From positions 1 through 64,000 of the forward strand of contig CAUQBH010000004.1 of assembly GCA_963516675.1 (NCBI GenBank): 64,000 nt of DNA. Direction: 5' to 3'. This stretch comes from JABCPE02 sp963516675. Lineage in GTDB: Bacteria > Bacteroidota > Bacteroidia > Flavobacteriales > Weeksellaceae. The notes below the pieces were generated by a model. That model had not been told where the DNA came from. It did not search any database and saw nothing but the letters and a program-made list of their open reading frames with translations. Positions within the stretch are counted from its first letter, which is position 1, and the number at the start of each line of letters is the position of its first letter. This document shows, piece by piece, positions 40,929-48,734 of this stretch. The position numbers and the translations under genes are program-made.

Positions 40929-43442
40929 TTATTTATAAAGTTCCAGCGTTTCTGTCAATGACTTTATTTGCTGGTTAATGCTCTCGCTTTTTGGATTTGC
41001 TCTTAGTAATTCTGTTTTCTTAGCAAGTCCATTCTCAAGCATCTGCACTATCATCATTTTCACATTTGGGTTATCTGGAATTTCAGATTTTACTTGTTTC
41101 AAAATCTTTGCAACTCCAGCCGTAGCCTTTGTGTTATCAGATTCCATTATCCAGTTGAACCCTTTTTCAGCCGTAGCTCCTGCTTTTTCATCTTGAAATT
41201 TTAGGAATGGATAAAATGCCACCACTTTTCCTATATAAGGCATCTGAGACACGATTTTGTTATCCACGATTGTAGGCAACAGCTGTGTAATCGTTTCATC
41301 TGATGCTTTGGATAAATCCACCTTATCAGCAAGGGCTTTTACCCTCTCTGGGTCTGTCATAGAAATAGCCGATAGAGAAGCTGCTTTCACTGCGTTTGAT
41401 ACAGAGCTAATTCCCTTTTCGTAGATTGGCAGGTATTTCTTATTCTTAGTCGTAGCCAATGCTTTGATTGCCGCCGCCTGAACTAGTGTTTTAGGGTCTT
41501 TCTGAGCTAATTTTTCTACTTCTGAAAGAGCTAATTTTGCTTGTTCTGGCTTAGATAAATCTAATCCTCCAAGCGCCTGAATTCTCAATCTGAAGAACGG
41601 ATCTTTCAATGCAGATACCAATGTTTTCACAGAAGTGATGTTATTGTTTTTCTTTGCATTTTCAGCAGCATTTTTTAATGCTAGATGTTTGCTCTTAAAC
41701 TCCTTAGTTTTAGCATATTGCAGAGCATATTGTTCAGGAGTTTTGGTATCACTAATTTCTGCTAATAGAAGCCCGTCTGCATCTACATTGATAAGGTCTG
41801 GATTTTTCGCTGTATTGAATGTGAAATCATTCTTCGCTTTAGCATCTACCCACACTTTTTCTCTTCTTACTTTTCCGTTTTCGTGGATATCTATGGTAAG
41901 TGGGAACTCAAAATATTGGTCTTGAGTCTGGTTAATCGTTACCACAGTTTGTTTTTTCACTGGTTCGTAAGAATATTTTACATCTAATTTAGGGTTTCCG
42001 CTGTTAAAATACCACTGATTAAAGAACCAGTTAAGGTCTTTTCCAGAAACTTTTTCTAAAGATAGTCTCAGCTGGTGCGCCTCTCCTGTTCCGTATTCAT
42101 TGGTTTTCAAATAATCAGAAAGCCCTTCAAAGAATGCTTCATCACCAAGATAATTTCTCAACATGTGAAGAATTCCACCTCCTTTGTTATAAGACACGCT
42201 GTCAAACATATCCTCACGGCTTTTATAATCAAATCTCACCAAATGTTTGTTATAATTCAGCGGATTATGAATATATGCCGAAATATCGTTCATTAAATGA
42301 TAATCTGCTGCATCTTTTCCGTATTTGTATTCATTCCAAAGGTATTCAGAATAATTCGCAAAAGACTCATTTACAGTAAGGTTAGACCAGCTTTCTGCCG
42401 TTACCAAATCTCCAAACCAGTGGTGGAACAGCTCATGAGCAATCACAGGTTCCCAAGTGTTCTCATCCACAAGGTCACCTTCCTTTAAGTTCGCATATTC
42501 TCCGTGGATTACGGCAGTTGTATTTTCCATCGCACCACTTACATAGTCTCTTCCTACCAACTGTGCGTATTTTTGCCAAGGATATTCGTATTTTAGTTTT
42601 TTAGAGAAGAAATCCAGCATCTCTGGAGTCATCCCAAATATTTGTTTTGCATAAGGCTCATATTCCTTTTCTACATAATAATCTACTGCGATGTTTTTCC
42701 ATTTATCCTTTACTATCGCATACTCTCCAACTCCCATAAAGAATAAATATGGAGCATGCTTCTTATCCATTACCCAATGGTCTGTTCTAAGCCCTCCACT
42801 TTCGCTGAAAGATGATTTTAAGATTCCATTAGAAAGAGTAACATATTTATCTGGAACCGTCATAAATAATTCCTGCGTAGTCTTTTGGTTTGGTTTGTCT
42901 ATCGTAGGAAACCACACGGAGTTAGACTCTGTTTCACCTTGTGTCCATATCTGCGTTGGTTTGTCTGGGTCTTTTCCTTGAGCATTGATGAAATAAAGCC
43001 CTTTCGCAGAGTTTATCGCTGCACTTCCCTTACCCTTATACTCATTAGGACGAGCTGTATATTTGATATAGATTGTATAATTCTCACCTTTTTTGTACAC
43101 TTTGTCAAGATTAATTCTCAGTAAATCATCTGAATAAGTATATTTAAGAGGTTTTTTAGTTCCTTGATTTAGAGCCACTTCATGGATAACCATCGCTTTT
43201 GCATTAAGCACCAAAGAATCTGATGCATAAAAATGAGGTGATGCAGTAAGCCACTCCTCACCATGCATTTGCTCTTTTTCAAAGTCAAATTTCACCTTTA
43301 ATTTGGTGTGTTTCAGTTCTGTAGTCTTGTTGTGAGTAGCTCTATACGGAGCATTTCTACCAGAAGTTTCGGTTTGCGCAAGAGCAAAATTACTTCCTAA
43401 AATTGCTCCAAGCATCATCGCTGAGAATAAAATCTTTTTCAT
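40929..43442 (-). CDS. M1-family metallo-aminopeptidase, secreted
   Basis: An 837-residue zinc aminopeptidase. The signal peptide ends at about ALAQ (23). The exopeptidase motif GAMEN is at 303-307. Zinc binding is HEXXH at 336-340 (HELFHH) with Glu359 as third ligand in TVNESFA. The C-terminal third (about 580-837) is a helical HEAT-like region. Such enzymes trim amino-terminal residues from peptides in the periplasm and are common in Bacteroidota that feed on peptides. It is single-gene, ending in its own terminator. Confidence 0.93.
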   Translation of the reverse strand: MKKILFSAMMLGAILGSNFALAQTETSGRNAPYRATHNKTTELKHTKLKVKFDFEKEQMHGEEWLTASPHFYASDSLVLNAKAMVIHEVALNQGTKKPLKYTYSDDLLRINLDKVYKKGENYTIYIKYTARPNEYKGKGSAAINSAKGLYFINAQGKDPDKPTQIWTQGETESNSVWFPTIDKPNQKTTQELFMTVPDKYVTLSNGILKSSFSESGGLRTDHWVMDKKHAPYLFFMGVGEYAIVKDKWKNIAVDYYVEKEYEPYAKQIFGMTPEMLDFFSKKLKYEYPWQKYAQLVGRDYVSGAMENTTAVIHGEYANLKEGDLVDENTWEPVIAHELFHHWFGDLVTAESWSNLTVNESFANYSEYLWNEYKYGKDAADYHLMNDISAYIHNPLNYNKHLVRFDYKSREDMFDSVSYNKGGGILHMLRNYLGDEAFFEGLSDYLKTNEYGTGEAHQLRLSLEKVSGKDLNWFFNQWYFNSGNPKLDVKYSYEPVKKQTVVTINQTQDQYFEFPLTIDIHENGKVRREKVWVDAKAKNDFTFNTAKNPDLINVDADGLLLAEISDTKTPEQYALQYAKTKEFKSKHLALKNAAENAKKNNNITSVKTLVSALKDPFFRLRIQALGGLDLSKPEQAKLALSEVEKLAQKDPKTLVQAAAIKALATTKNKKYLPIYEKGISSVSNAVKAASLSAISMTDPERVKALADKVDLSKASDETITQLLPTIVDNKIVSQMPYIGKVVAFYPFLKFQDEKAGATAEKGFNWIMESDNTKATAGVAKILKQVKSEIPDNPNVKMMIVQMLENGLAKKTELLRANPKSESINQQIKSLTETLELYK

Positions 43443-43488
43443 TGTTAATAAATTTTAATTCTTTTTTATTTAATTAATAATCATTAGA

Positions 43489-44214
43489 TTAGTCGTAATA
43501 TTCTATTACTCTTTTAGTTATGATAAATGGTTTATTTTGTTTTAGAGAGATTCTCTCTATCCAATTATTCTTTTCGTCATATTTGTATCGATATTGGAAA
43601 GATGTTTTGTAATATTTTTTCTTCACAATATCGTTGTATTTGTTGTACTTATATCGGATTTGGTCTATTTTTTTCCCTTCCTTATTATAGACTATATCCT
43701 TGATTCTGTTTCCTTTGCTATCGTACTTAAAGACAAATCTCCTGTACAAAGGCTCTTCTACAATATCATCAAGGATTTGCTCTATGATATTGCCCTTGTC
43801 ATCGTATTTGTAATATGATTTAGCCACTATATCAGGATTTTGACTAAGGTAAATAGTCTCAACAATATTCCCTTTATCATCGTAATTATCAATAAATCCT
43901 CTTGGTTCTTCATACAAAATTCTCCCTCTAAGGATTTTATTTTGGGGTAATGGTCTCTTTTCTATTATCTTGTCGTTCTCATCATGATATATTATCATCT
44001 CATTTTCACCTTCTAAAGTATAAGTTATTCTTTTCCTTTCGAGATTGGATATTTCTTGCTTTACACCTCCCATATCCTCAGTTGGAAGATAGTACATCGT
44101 CTCTTTGATAGATTTTACTTTTTTCTTTAGATTACTGCTATCCCAGCCTATTTCCATTTGTCCAAAAGCATATCCAGCAGTCAGTAGCAAGGCTGATATT
44201 AGTATTTTGTTCAT
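43489..44214 (-). CDS. Secreted protein with YD/RHS-like repeats
   Basis: A 241-residue exported protein (signal peptide MNKILISALLLTAGYAFGQ). The mature part is built from short strand repeats with the pattern YxYDxKGNxIExI, for example YKYDDKGNIIEQI, FKYDSKGNRIKDI, YKYNKYNDIVKKK and YKYDEKNNWIERI. This is the YD/RHS type of repeat but without the long RHS core or a toxin tip, so it is a short stand-alone version. Many Bacteroidota carry such small secreted repeat proteins; the role is unknown. Its last strands read TKRVIEYYD, which is a natural end. Confidence 0.78.
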   Translation of the reverse strand: MNKILISALLLTAGYAFGQMEIGWDSSNLKKKVKSIKETMYYLPTEDMGGVKQEISNLERKRITYTLEGENEMIIYHDENDKIIEKRPLPQNKILRGRILYEEPRGFIDNYDDKGNIVETIYLSQNPDIVAKSYYKYDDKGNIIEQILDDIVEEPLYRRFVFKYDSKGNRIKDIVYNKEGKKIDQIRYKYNKYNDIVKKKYYKTSFQYRYKYDEKNNWIERISLKQNKPFIITKRVIEYYD

Positions 44215-44252
44215 TTGTTTATGTGTTCTATTTTTAGTTTAAATGTTCTATT

Positions 44253-45047
44253 TTAAATCGCCACAGGAGCTTTTATCCCTGGGTGTGGGTCATAGTTTTC
44301 TAGTGTAAAATCATTAAAATCAAAATCAAAAATATTTTTGATTTCTGGATTTAGTTTCATCGTTGGTAAAGATTTTGGCTCTCGGGAAAGCTGTTTTTCC
44401 ACCTGCTCAAAATGATTATTATAAATATGCACATCACCAAAAGTATGCACATACTCACCAACTTCCAAATCACAAACTTGGGCTACCATCATCAGCAGAA
44501 GAGCATAACTGGCAATGTTAAACGGCACTCCCAGAAACACATCTGCGCTCCTCTGATAGAGCTGTAATGACAGTTTCCCATCCGCTACATAAAACTGAAA
44601 CATCGCATGACAAGGAGCCAATGCCATTTTTGGCAGCTCTGCTACATTCCATGCAGACACGATGAGCCTGCGGCTGTCAGGGTTTTTCTTGATTTGGTCT
44701 ATCACTTCGCTGATTTGGTCTATTACCTTCCCATCTGCTCCTTGCCAGCTTCTCCACTGGGCGCCATACACAGGTCCAAGATTTCCCTCTGCATCTGCCC
44801 ATTCATCCCAAATCGTGACACCATTTTCCTGAAGATACTTCACATTCGTATCTCCTTTTAAAAACCAAAGAAGTTCGTAGATAATGGATTTGAGGTGAAC
44901 TTTCTTAGTCGTTACCAGCGGAAATCCTTTGCTCAAATCATATCTCAGCTGATACCCGAATACACTCCGTGTTCCCGTCCCTGTCCTATCCGTTTTATCT
45001 GTTCCGTTTTCTTTTATATATCGTAATAAATCTAAATAATTTTGCAT
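44253..45047 (-). CDS. thyA: Thymidylate synthase
   Basis: Makes dTMP from dUMP with methylene-tetrahydrofolate as carbon donor and reductant. The nucleophile is Cys146 in LAPCHAMFQFYV. RTGTGTRSVFGYQLRYDLSKGFPLVTTKK (21-49), GPVYGAQWRSW (91-101) and YQRSADVFLGVPFNIASYALL are the usual blocks. At 264 residues it is the E. coli-like length. It depends on the one-carbon pool fed by GlyA. It is divergent from the GH25 gene, and both promoter boxes are visible in the gap. Confidence 0.97.
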   Translation of the reverse strand: MQNYLDLLRYIKENGTDKTDRTGTGTRSVFGYQLRYDLSKGFPLVTTKKVHLKSIIYELLWFLKGDTNVKYLQENGVTIWDEWADAEGNLGPVYGAQWRSWQGADGKVIDQISEVIDQIKKNPDSRRLIVSAWNVAELPKMALAPCHAMFQFYVADGKLSLQLYQRSADVFLGVPFNIASYALLLMMVAQVCDLEVGEYVHTFGDVHIYNNHFEQVEKQLSREPKSLPTMKLNPEIKNIFDFDFNDFTLENYDPHPGIKAPVAI

Positions 45048-45090
45048 TTATCGTCATTTCTTTTCATTCATCCTTTTCTCTCACAATCTA

Positions 45091-45098
45091 CAAATATA
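45091..45098 (-). promoter_or_regulatory. -7 promoter box for thyA
   Basis: The minus strand reads TATATTTG, matching TAnnTTTG, 43 bases before the thyA ATG. Confidence 0.6.
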
Positions 45099-45129
45099 AC
45101 TAAAATTCATAAAAAGACAATGATTTTTT

Positions 45130-45137
45130 TAAATTTG
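45130..45137 (+). promoter_or_regulatory. -7 promoter box for the GH25 gene
   Basis: TAAATTTG matches TAnnTTTG and ends just 4 bases before the ATG at 45142. If used, the message would start at or next to the ATG, so it would be leaderless. Confidence 0.5.
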
Positions 45138-45141
45138 CAAA

Positions 45142-45996
45142 ATGGCAAAACGAAAGAGAAAAAAAGCTAAATCTAAGATTAAAAAAAATAAAAATCGCTC
45201 ATACTTATTCATTTCCCTTGGGCTGTTTTTCTTATTGGTTGTTGGACTTGTTGCATTACTGAAAAAAAATCAGATAATGTACTATTACACAATGTATTTC
45301 ACTGAAAAACAAGTACCAAAACTGACCAACTCGCCTTTTGAAACCCAGAGAATCAATAAAATTATAAAAAACTATTCAGACAAAACATTTGGACTTGACA
45401 TATCGCATTACCAAGAGCGGGAGCATATCAACTGGGAAAAACTCACCATCTCAAATGGCGCTATCCCATTAGAATTCATCGTATTACGAGCCACTATGGG
45501 CAGCGATGGAAAGGACAAGCACTTTACCCATTATTGGGAAAAAGCTAAAAACCACGGACTTACTCGCGGTGCCTATCATTTCTATCGTCCAGATGAAGAC
45601 CCTGTCACTCAGGCAGATTCATATATCAGGAGCGTAAATCTCTCTTCTGGCGATATGAGACCTGTTTTAGATGTAGAAAAACTACCAAAAACCAAATCTA
45701 AAGAACAATTCATAAAAGACCTTCATATTTGGATAAATATAATAGAAAAACACTATGGCAAAAAACCTATTCTCTACACATATTATCATTTTTATAAAGA
45801 CTATCTAAAGGGACAATTTGATGAATTTCCTCTCTGGATAGCAAACTACAATGATGTTCCACAACCCTCTGATACTGACCCTTGGAAAATATGGCAATTT
45901 ACAGAAAACGGAATATCAGACGGTATAGAAACCAAAATAGACCTTAATGTCTATAACGGAAACAAATGGGAAATGAGAGAACTTTTAATAGATTAA
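45142..45996 (+). CDS. Membrane-anchored GH25 lysozyme-type muramidase
   Basis: A 284-residue glycoside hydrolase family 25 protein that cleaves the MurNAc-GlcNAc bond of peptidoglycan. A strongly basic N-terminus (MAKRKRKKAKSKIKKNKNR) and one membrane helix (residues 21-41) anchor it with the catalytic domain outside. Catalytic residues: Asp86 in FGLDISHYQ and the DVE in VLDVEKLPK. RGAYHFYRPDEDPVTQADSYI and WQFTENGISDGI are typical GH25 blocks. A wall-remodelling role is likelier than a secreted bacteriolysin because of the anchor; that is inference. Confidence 0.9.
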   Translation: MAKRKRKKAKSKIKKNKNRSYLFISLGLFFLLVVGLVALLKKNQIMYYYTMYFTEKQVPKLTNSPFETQRINKIIKNYSDKTFGLDISHYQEREHINWEKLTISNGAIPLEFIVLRATMGSDGKDKHFTHYWEKAKNHGLTRGAYHFYRPDEDPVTQADSYIRSVNLSSGDMRPVLDVEKLPKTKSKEQFIKDLHIWINIIEKHYGKKPILYTYYHFYKDYLKGQFDEFPLWIANYNDVPQPSDTDPWKIWQFTENGISDGIETKIDLNVYNGNKWEMRELLID

Positions 45997-46046
45997 ACAT
46001 TTTATTTAAATCAAATTTCTTTATAATTTAAAATTTATCTAAAAAT

Positions 46047-46076
46047 AAAAAATCCTGCCCTTTGGGCAGGATTTTT
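46047..46076. terminator. Bidirectional terminator, GH25 / barrel gene
   Basis: AAAAATCCTGCCC pairs with GGGCAGGATTTTT over a 3-base TTT loop, between convergent genes. Confidence 0.9.
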
Positions 46077-46083
46077 ATTTTTA

Positions 46084-46965
46084 TTAATGTTTTTTATGAG
46101 GCGGTTCATAAACAAGTCTGATGAAACCACTATATCCCTCATATTGTCTGTTAGTAGGAACTCCAACCACCAAACCTAGAATAGTGTTATCATTTAGAGC
46201 TACTCTAATTTGTGGTCTAAGTACCATATTAAATCTCTCTTTAGTAATGCTCTTATTCACCTCCAAACCAACAAAGTTTCTAGAATTTGGAATTAGATAA
46301 TGAACACTGGAGTTAATCTGCCAGTCTGTATCCACATGATTACTTCCAAAATGATGCGTGAAAACAGGACCTGTATACACCATTGTACTGATGCTGTGTG
46401 TTTTACCCCATCCCTTTGCTACTACAAAGAACGGATTATAAACATTCCCTGTGAAAAATTTCCCATTTCCATAGTTTCTGAAAGAGTTCAGCTCTATTTC
46501 ATTGAGGTAACCTATCGCCATGGAAGTGTAGGCTTTTTTATTTACCAAAAAAGTATACTGGATAGAGGTTTTGATACCTGCAACTCCTGTCCCTGGTGAT
46601 TTATGTGGAAGTTTTTCCGCAGAAGTATAAACATTAAAAGGCACTTCTACTTCCAAACCAAGTCTATCAGCCACCGCCCACTCATATTCTACTAATGGAG
46701 AAAGCTCATAGTAACCATTATTTTCTGTAACCCCCATAGCTACATTCCATTCTCTTTCGCCTTTTCTCGCCCCAAGGTCTCTCATCAAGTCGATATACAA
46801 AGGCTCTGCGTGGTGGAGTTTCAGCGGTTTTCCTTCCTCATCATCATGAGCAGCCACTTCTGCTACTTTCACACTATCTACAGCCTGTTCTTGTGCTGTA
46901 GCAAATCCTGAAAAAACCGCCAAAGCAGCTAATCCAAAAATTCTCTTAATCATAATCCTATTCAA
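46084..46965 (-). CDS. Predicted outer-membrane beta-barrel protein
   Basis: A 293-residue exported protein. The signal peptide ends at about TAQ (24), and the mature chain starts with an acidic stretch (AEVAAHDDEEGKPLKLHHAEPLYIDLMRDLGARKGEREWNV). The rest consists of alternating strands with aromatic ends (FIRLVYEPPH at the C-terminus), typical of a 10 to 12-strand barrel. The HAEPLYIDLMRDLGARKG box is a family mark I have seen in Bacteroidota hypothetical transporters. Substrate and role are unknown. Confidence 0.72.
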   Translation of the reverse strand: MNRIMIKRIFGLAALAVFSGFATAQEQAVDSVKVAEVAAHDDEEGKPLKLHHAEPLYIDLMRDLGARKGEREWNVAMGVTENNGYYELSPLVEYEWAVADRLGLEVEVPFNVYTSAEKLPHKSPGTGVAGIKTSIQYTFLVNKKAYTSMAIGYLNEIELNSFRNYGNGKFFTGNVYNPFFVVAKGWGKTHSISTMVYTGPVFTHHFGSNHVDTDWQINSSVHYLIPNSRNFVGLEVNKSITKERFNMVLRPQIRVALNDNTILGLVVGVPTNRQYEGYSGFIRLVYEPPHKKH

Positions 46966-47003
46966 TTTTTAACTAATTTCTGTACAATAATACAAATATT
47001 TTT

Positions 47004-48089
47004 TTAATTCCTAATTTTCAGTAATATTTCCTCGTATTTATCTAAAATTATTTCCTTTGAAAATCGGCTTTTGATAGAATTAATGATAAGATTTTTTTCC
47101 GTTTTTTGAGTAGAAAGGATTTCTTTTATCTTCTCTGCAAAGTGCTGATGCTCATTGATATCCGAAATTTCCCCATTGATTCCCTCTTCTACTATCTCCC
47201 TGATTCCCCCTGGGCAGTCATTCGCCAGAGCATACACACCACAGGCTCCCGCTTCCAAAAGGACATTTGGGAAACCTTCATAGCGCGAAGAAAGTATAAA
47301 CAAATCCGAAAATTTCAGGTATTGATAAGGGTTTTTCTGCTGTCCGTGGAAAATCACATTTTCCAGCTGCATATCCTGTTTCATTTGGTGAAGAAGTTTC
47401 CTATCCGCCCCATCGCCCAGAATATGGAGTTTTATTTTCTCATTTTTCAAGAAAGAGAAAACTTTCAATAGATTGTCAAAACCTTTTCGCGAGGAAAGAT
47501 TTCCTATCGCCAGCACATTTTTAAATTCTGTGTCAAAACCCTCTGGCTTTTCCGAAATCATCAGTTTTTCATTGATAAAATCAAAATCAACAGGGTTATT
47601 GATTTTAAATATTTTCTCTTTTTTAATCTTGAAATTCTCAATCAAGTCATTCGTCATATCATCACTTTGGGTAATGATTTGATGAAAATTATTATAAAAT
47701 CGGTAAAAAAATCGGATTTCCTTTCGTGTAACATGCTTTGAAACCACATTGGTCTCGCGCGAAATGAATTTGGTTTTCCTAAAAAACGGAATAAACGGAG
47801 AAACGAACGCCGAAATTTCACCCCAGCCACAGAAAACAATGTCTGGTTTTCGCTGTCTTATCGTTTTCAAAATAGGCAACAAAGAAGAACGAATACTTTT
47901 GGTATTCGCTTCTATAATTTCTACATCTTCCTTCAAGAAATCCAGATACTCGCCGACCTTTTCAAATAGAAAAAGACTTGGATGGAATTTTTCTCTCGGC
48001 AGATGATTGCATATCGTGGTAATTATCCGCTCTGCCCCACCCATTTTCAGGTTGGGCAGAATGAACATTACCGAAATTTTTTGACTCAT
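47004..48089 (-). CDS. Glycosyltransferase family 4 (GT-B fold)
   Basis: A 361-residue retaining glycosyltransferase. The N-terminal domain begins MFILPNLKMGGAERIITTICNHLP. The C-terminal donor domain has VLAIGNLSSRKGFDNLLKVF, LHILGDGADRKLLH and the Ex7E motif in SRYEGFPNVLLEAGACG. Such enzymes build surface glycans or lipopolysaccharide O-units. It is the last gene of a run that begins with recQ, starting only 3 bases after the putative toxin gene. No other glycan-synthesis gene lies next to it, so the target is unknown. Confidence 0.88.
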   Translation of the reverse strand: MSQKISVMFILPNLKMGGAERIITTICNHLPREKFHPSLFLFEKVGEYLDFLKEDVEIIEANTKSIRSSLLPILKTIRQRKPDIVFCGWGEISAFVSPFIPFFRKTKFISRETNVVSKHVTRKEIRFFYRFYNNFHQIITQSDDMTNDLIENFKIKKEKIFKINNPVDFDFINEKLMISEKPEGFDTEFKNVLAIGNLSSRKGFDNLLKVFSFLKNEKIKLHILGDGADRKLLHQMKQDMQLENVIFHGQQKNPYQYLKFSDLFILSSRYEGFPNVLLEAGACGVYALANDCPGGIREIVEEGINGEISDINEHQHFAEKIKEILSTQKTEKNLIINSIKSRFSKEIILDKYEEILLKIRN

Positions 48090-48092
48090 AAT

Positions 48093-48413
48093 CTACAATG
48101 CCGAGAAATCTGGCGATTGGTTGTTAAGTACATGATTCATAATGACTTTCCCTGCTTCCTGCTTAAAGAAAAAGAACCAAGTTATTTTATCATCTATCAT
48201 GTATCTTAGGTATTTTTTCTCTGCCACATGCACTTTTTCTGGCGTATCTACGGCTTTATCCAGATTATTTTCTATAAATTCATAGACCTCGCCTACCATT
48301 TCTTCGGCTCTGTCTATTCTATTGAGAATACCTTCTCTGAACAAAATATTCAACTGGCTGTCCAAACTATGAACAAACTTTCTGCTATATGCTATTTCTA
48401 ATCTCTCCACCAT
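48093..48413 (-). CDS. Putative ParE/RelE-like toxin
   Basis: A 106-residue basic protein. The N-terminal helices (FVHSLDSQLNILFREGILNRIDRAEEMVGEVYEFIENNL) and the strand run near the end (ITWFFFFKQEAGKVIMNHVLNNQSPDF) fit the layout of ParE/RelE toxins, in which a helical pair packs on a beta sheet. The closing NN resembles the ILNNH ending seen in Bacteroidota members of this class. Its start overlaps the upstream gene by 16 bases, as is typical of toxin-antitoxin pairs. The assignment is structural and by context, not by a catalytic motif; a plain hypothetical is the alternative. Confidence 0.6.
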   Translation of the reverse strand: MVERLEIAYSRKFVHSLDSQLNILFREGILNRIDRAEEMVGEVYEFIENNLDKAVDTPEKVHVAEKKYLRYMIDDKITWFFFFKQEAGKVIMNHVLNNQSPDFSAL

Positions 48414-48709
48414 CCTTGTATTTTTTTAATTGACTGCTTCTGAGCATCTTCCAAAGAAAATGCTTCATCGAATTCTGCTAAAAATCCTTCACTTGCTCCC
48501 TCAAATTTTAAATAATCTTCACTCAGAACAATCTCCCCAAAGCCTCTACTTCCTGACTTTACCACAGTAGAACACACCGTAGGCTCAGCAAAAGGAACTC
48601 CGAAAATCTCATTCTTGAAATTGATAAGATTCTTTATCACCTGCTCATCATTAAGGTTGATAACCCACCTTAGCAGCTCCATTTTTTCTTCTAATATTTT
48701 TGAATCCAT
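48398..48709 (-). CDS. Putative antitoxin partner of the ParE/RelE-like protein
   Basis: A 103-residue acidic protein just upstream of and overlapping the toxin-like gene by 16 bases. The N-terminal ILEEKMELLRWVINLNDEQVIKNLINFK resembles the amphipathic opening helix of Bacteroidota antitoxins in such pairs. The C-terminal part (about 60-103) is acidic and likely unfolded until it binds the toxin. I see no DNA-binding domain and no promoter box of its own in the 25 bases after the recQ stop. Transcription therefore seems to depend on recQ. Confidence 0.58.
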   Translation of the reverse strand: MDSKILEEKMELLRWVINLNDEQVIKNLINFKNEIFGVPFAEPTVCSTVVKSGSRGFGEIVLSEDYLKFEGASEGFLAEFDEAFSLEDAQKQSIKKIQGWWRD

Positions 48710-48734
48710 TTATAAATTTTTAAAAATTTCTAAT

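Noticed and set aside
48398..48709. Antitoxin gene as a remnant of recQ's end
   Set aside because: It has its own ATG 25 bases after the recQ stop, is in a different reading context and has a full acidic protein sequence with a distinct N-terminal helix.
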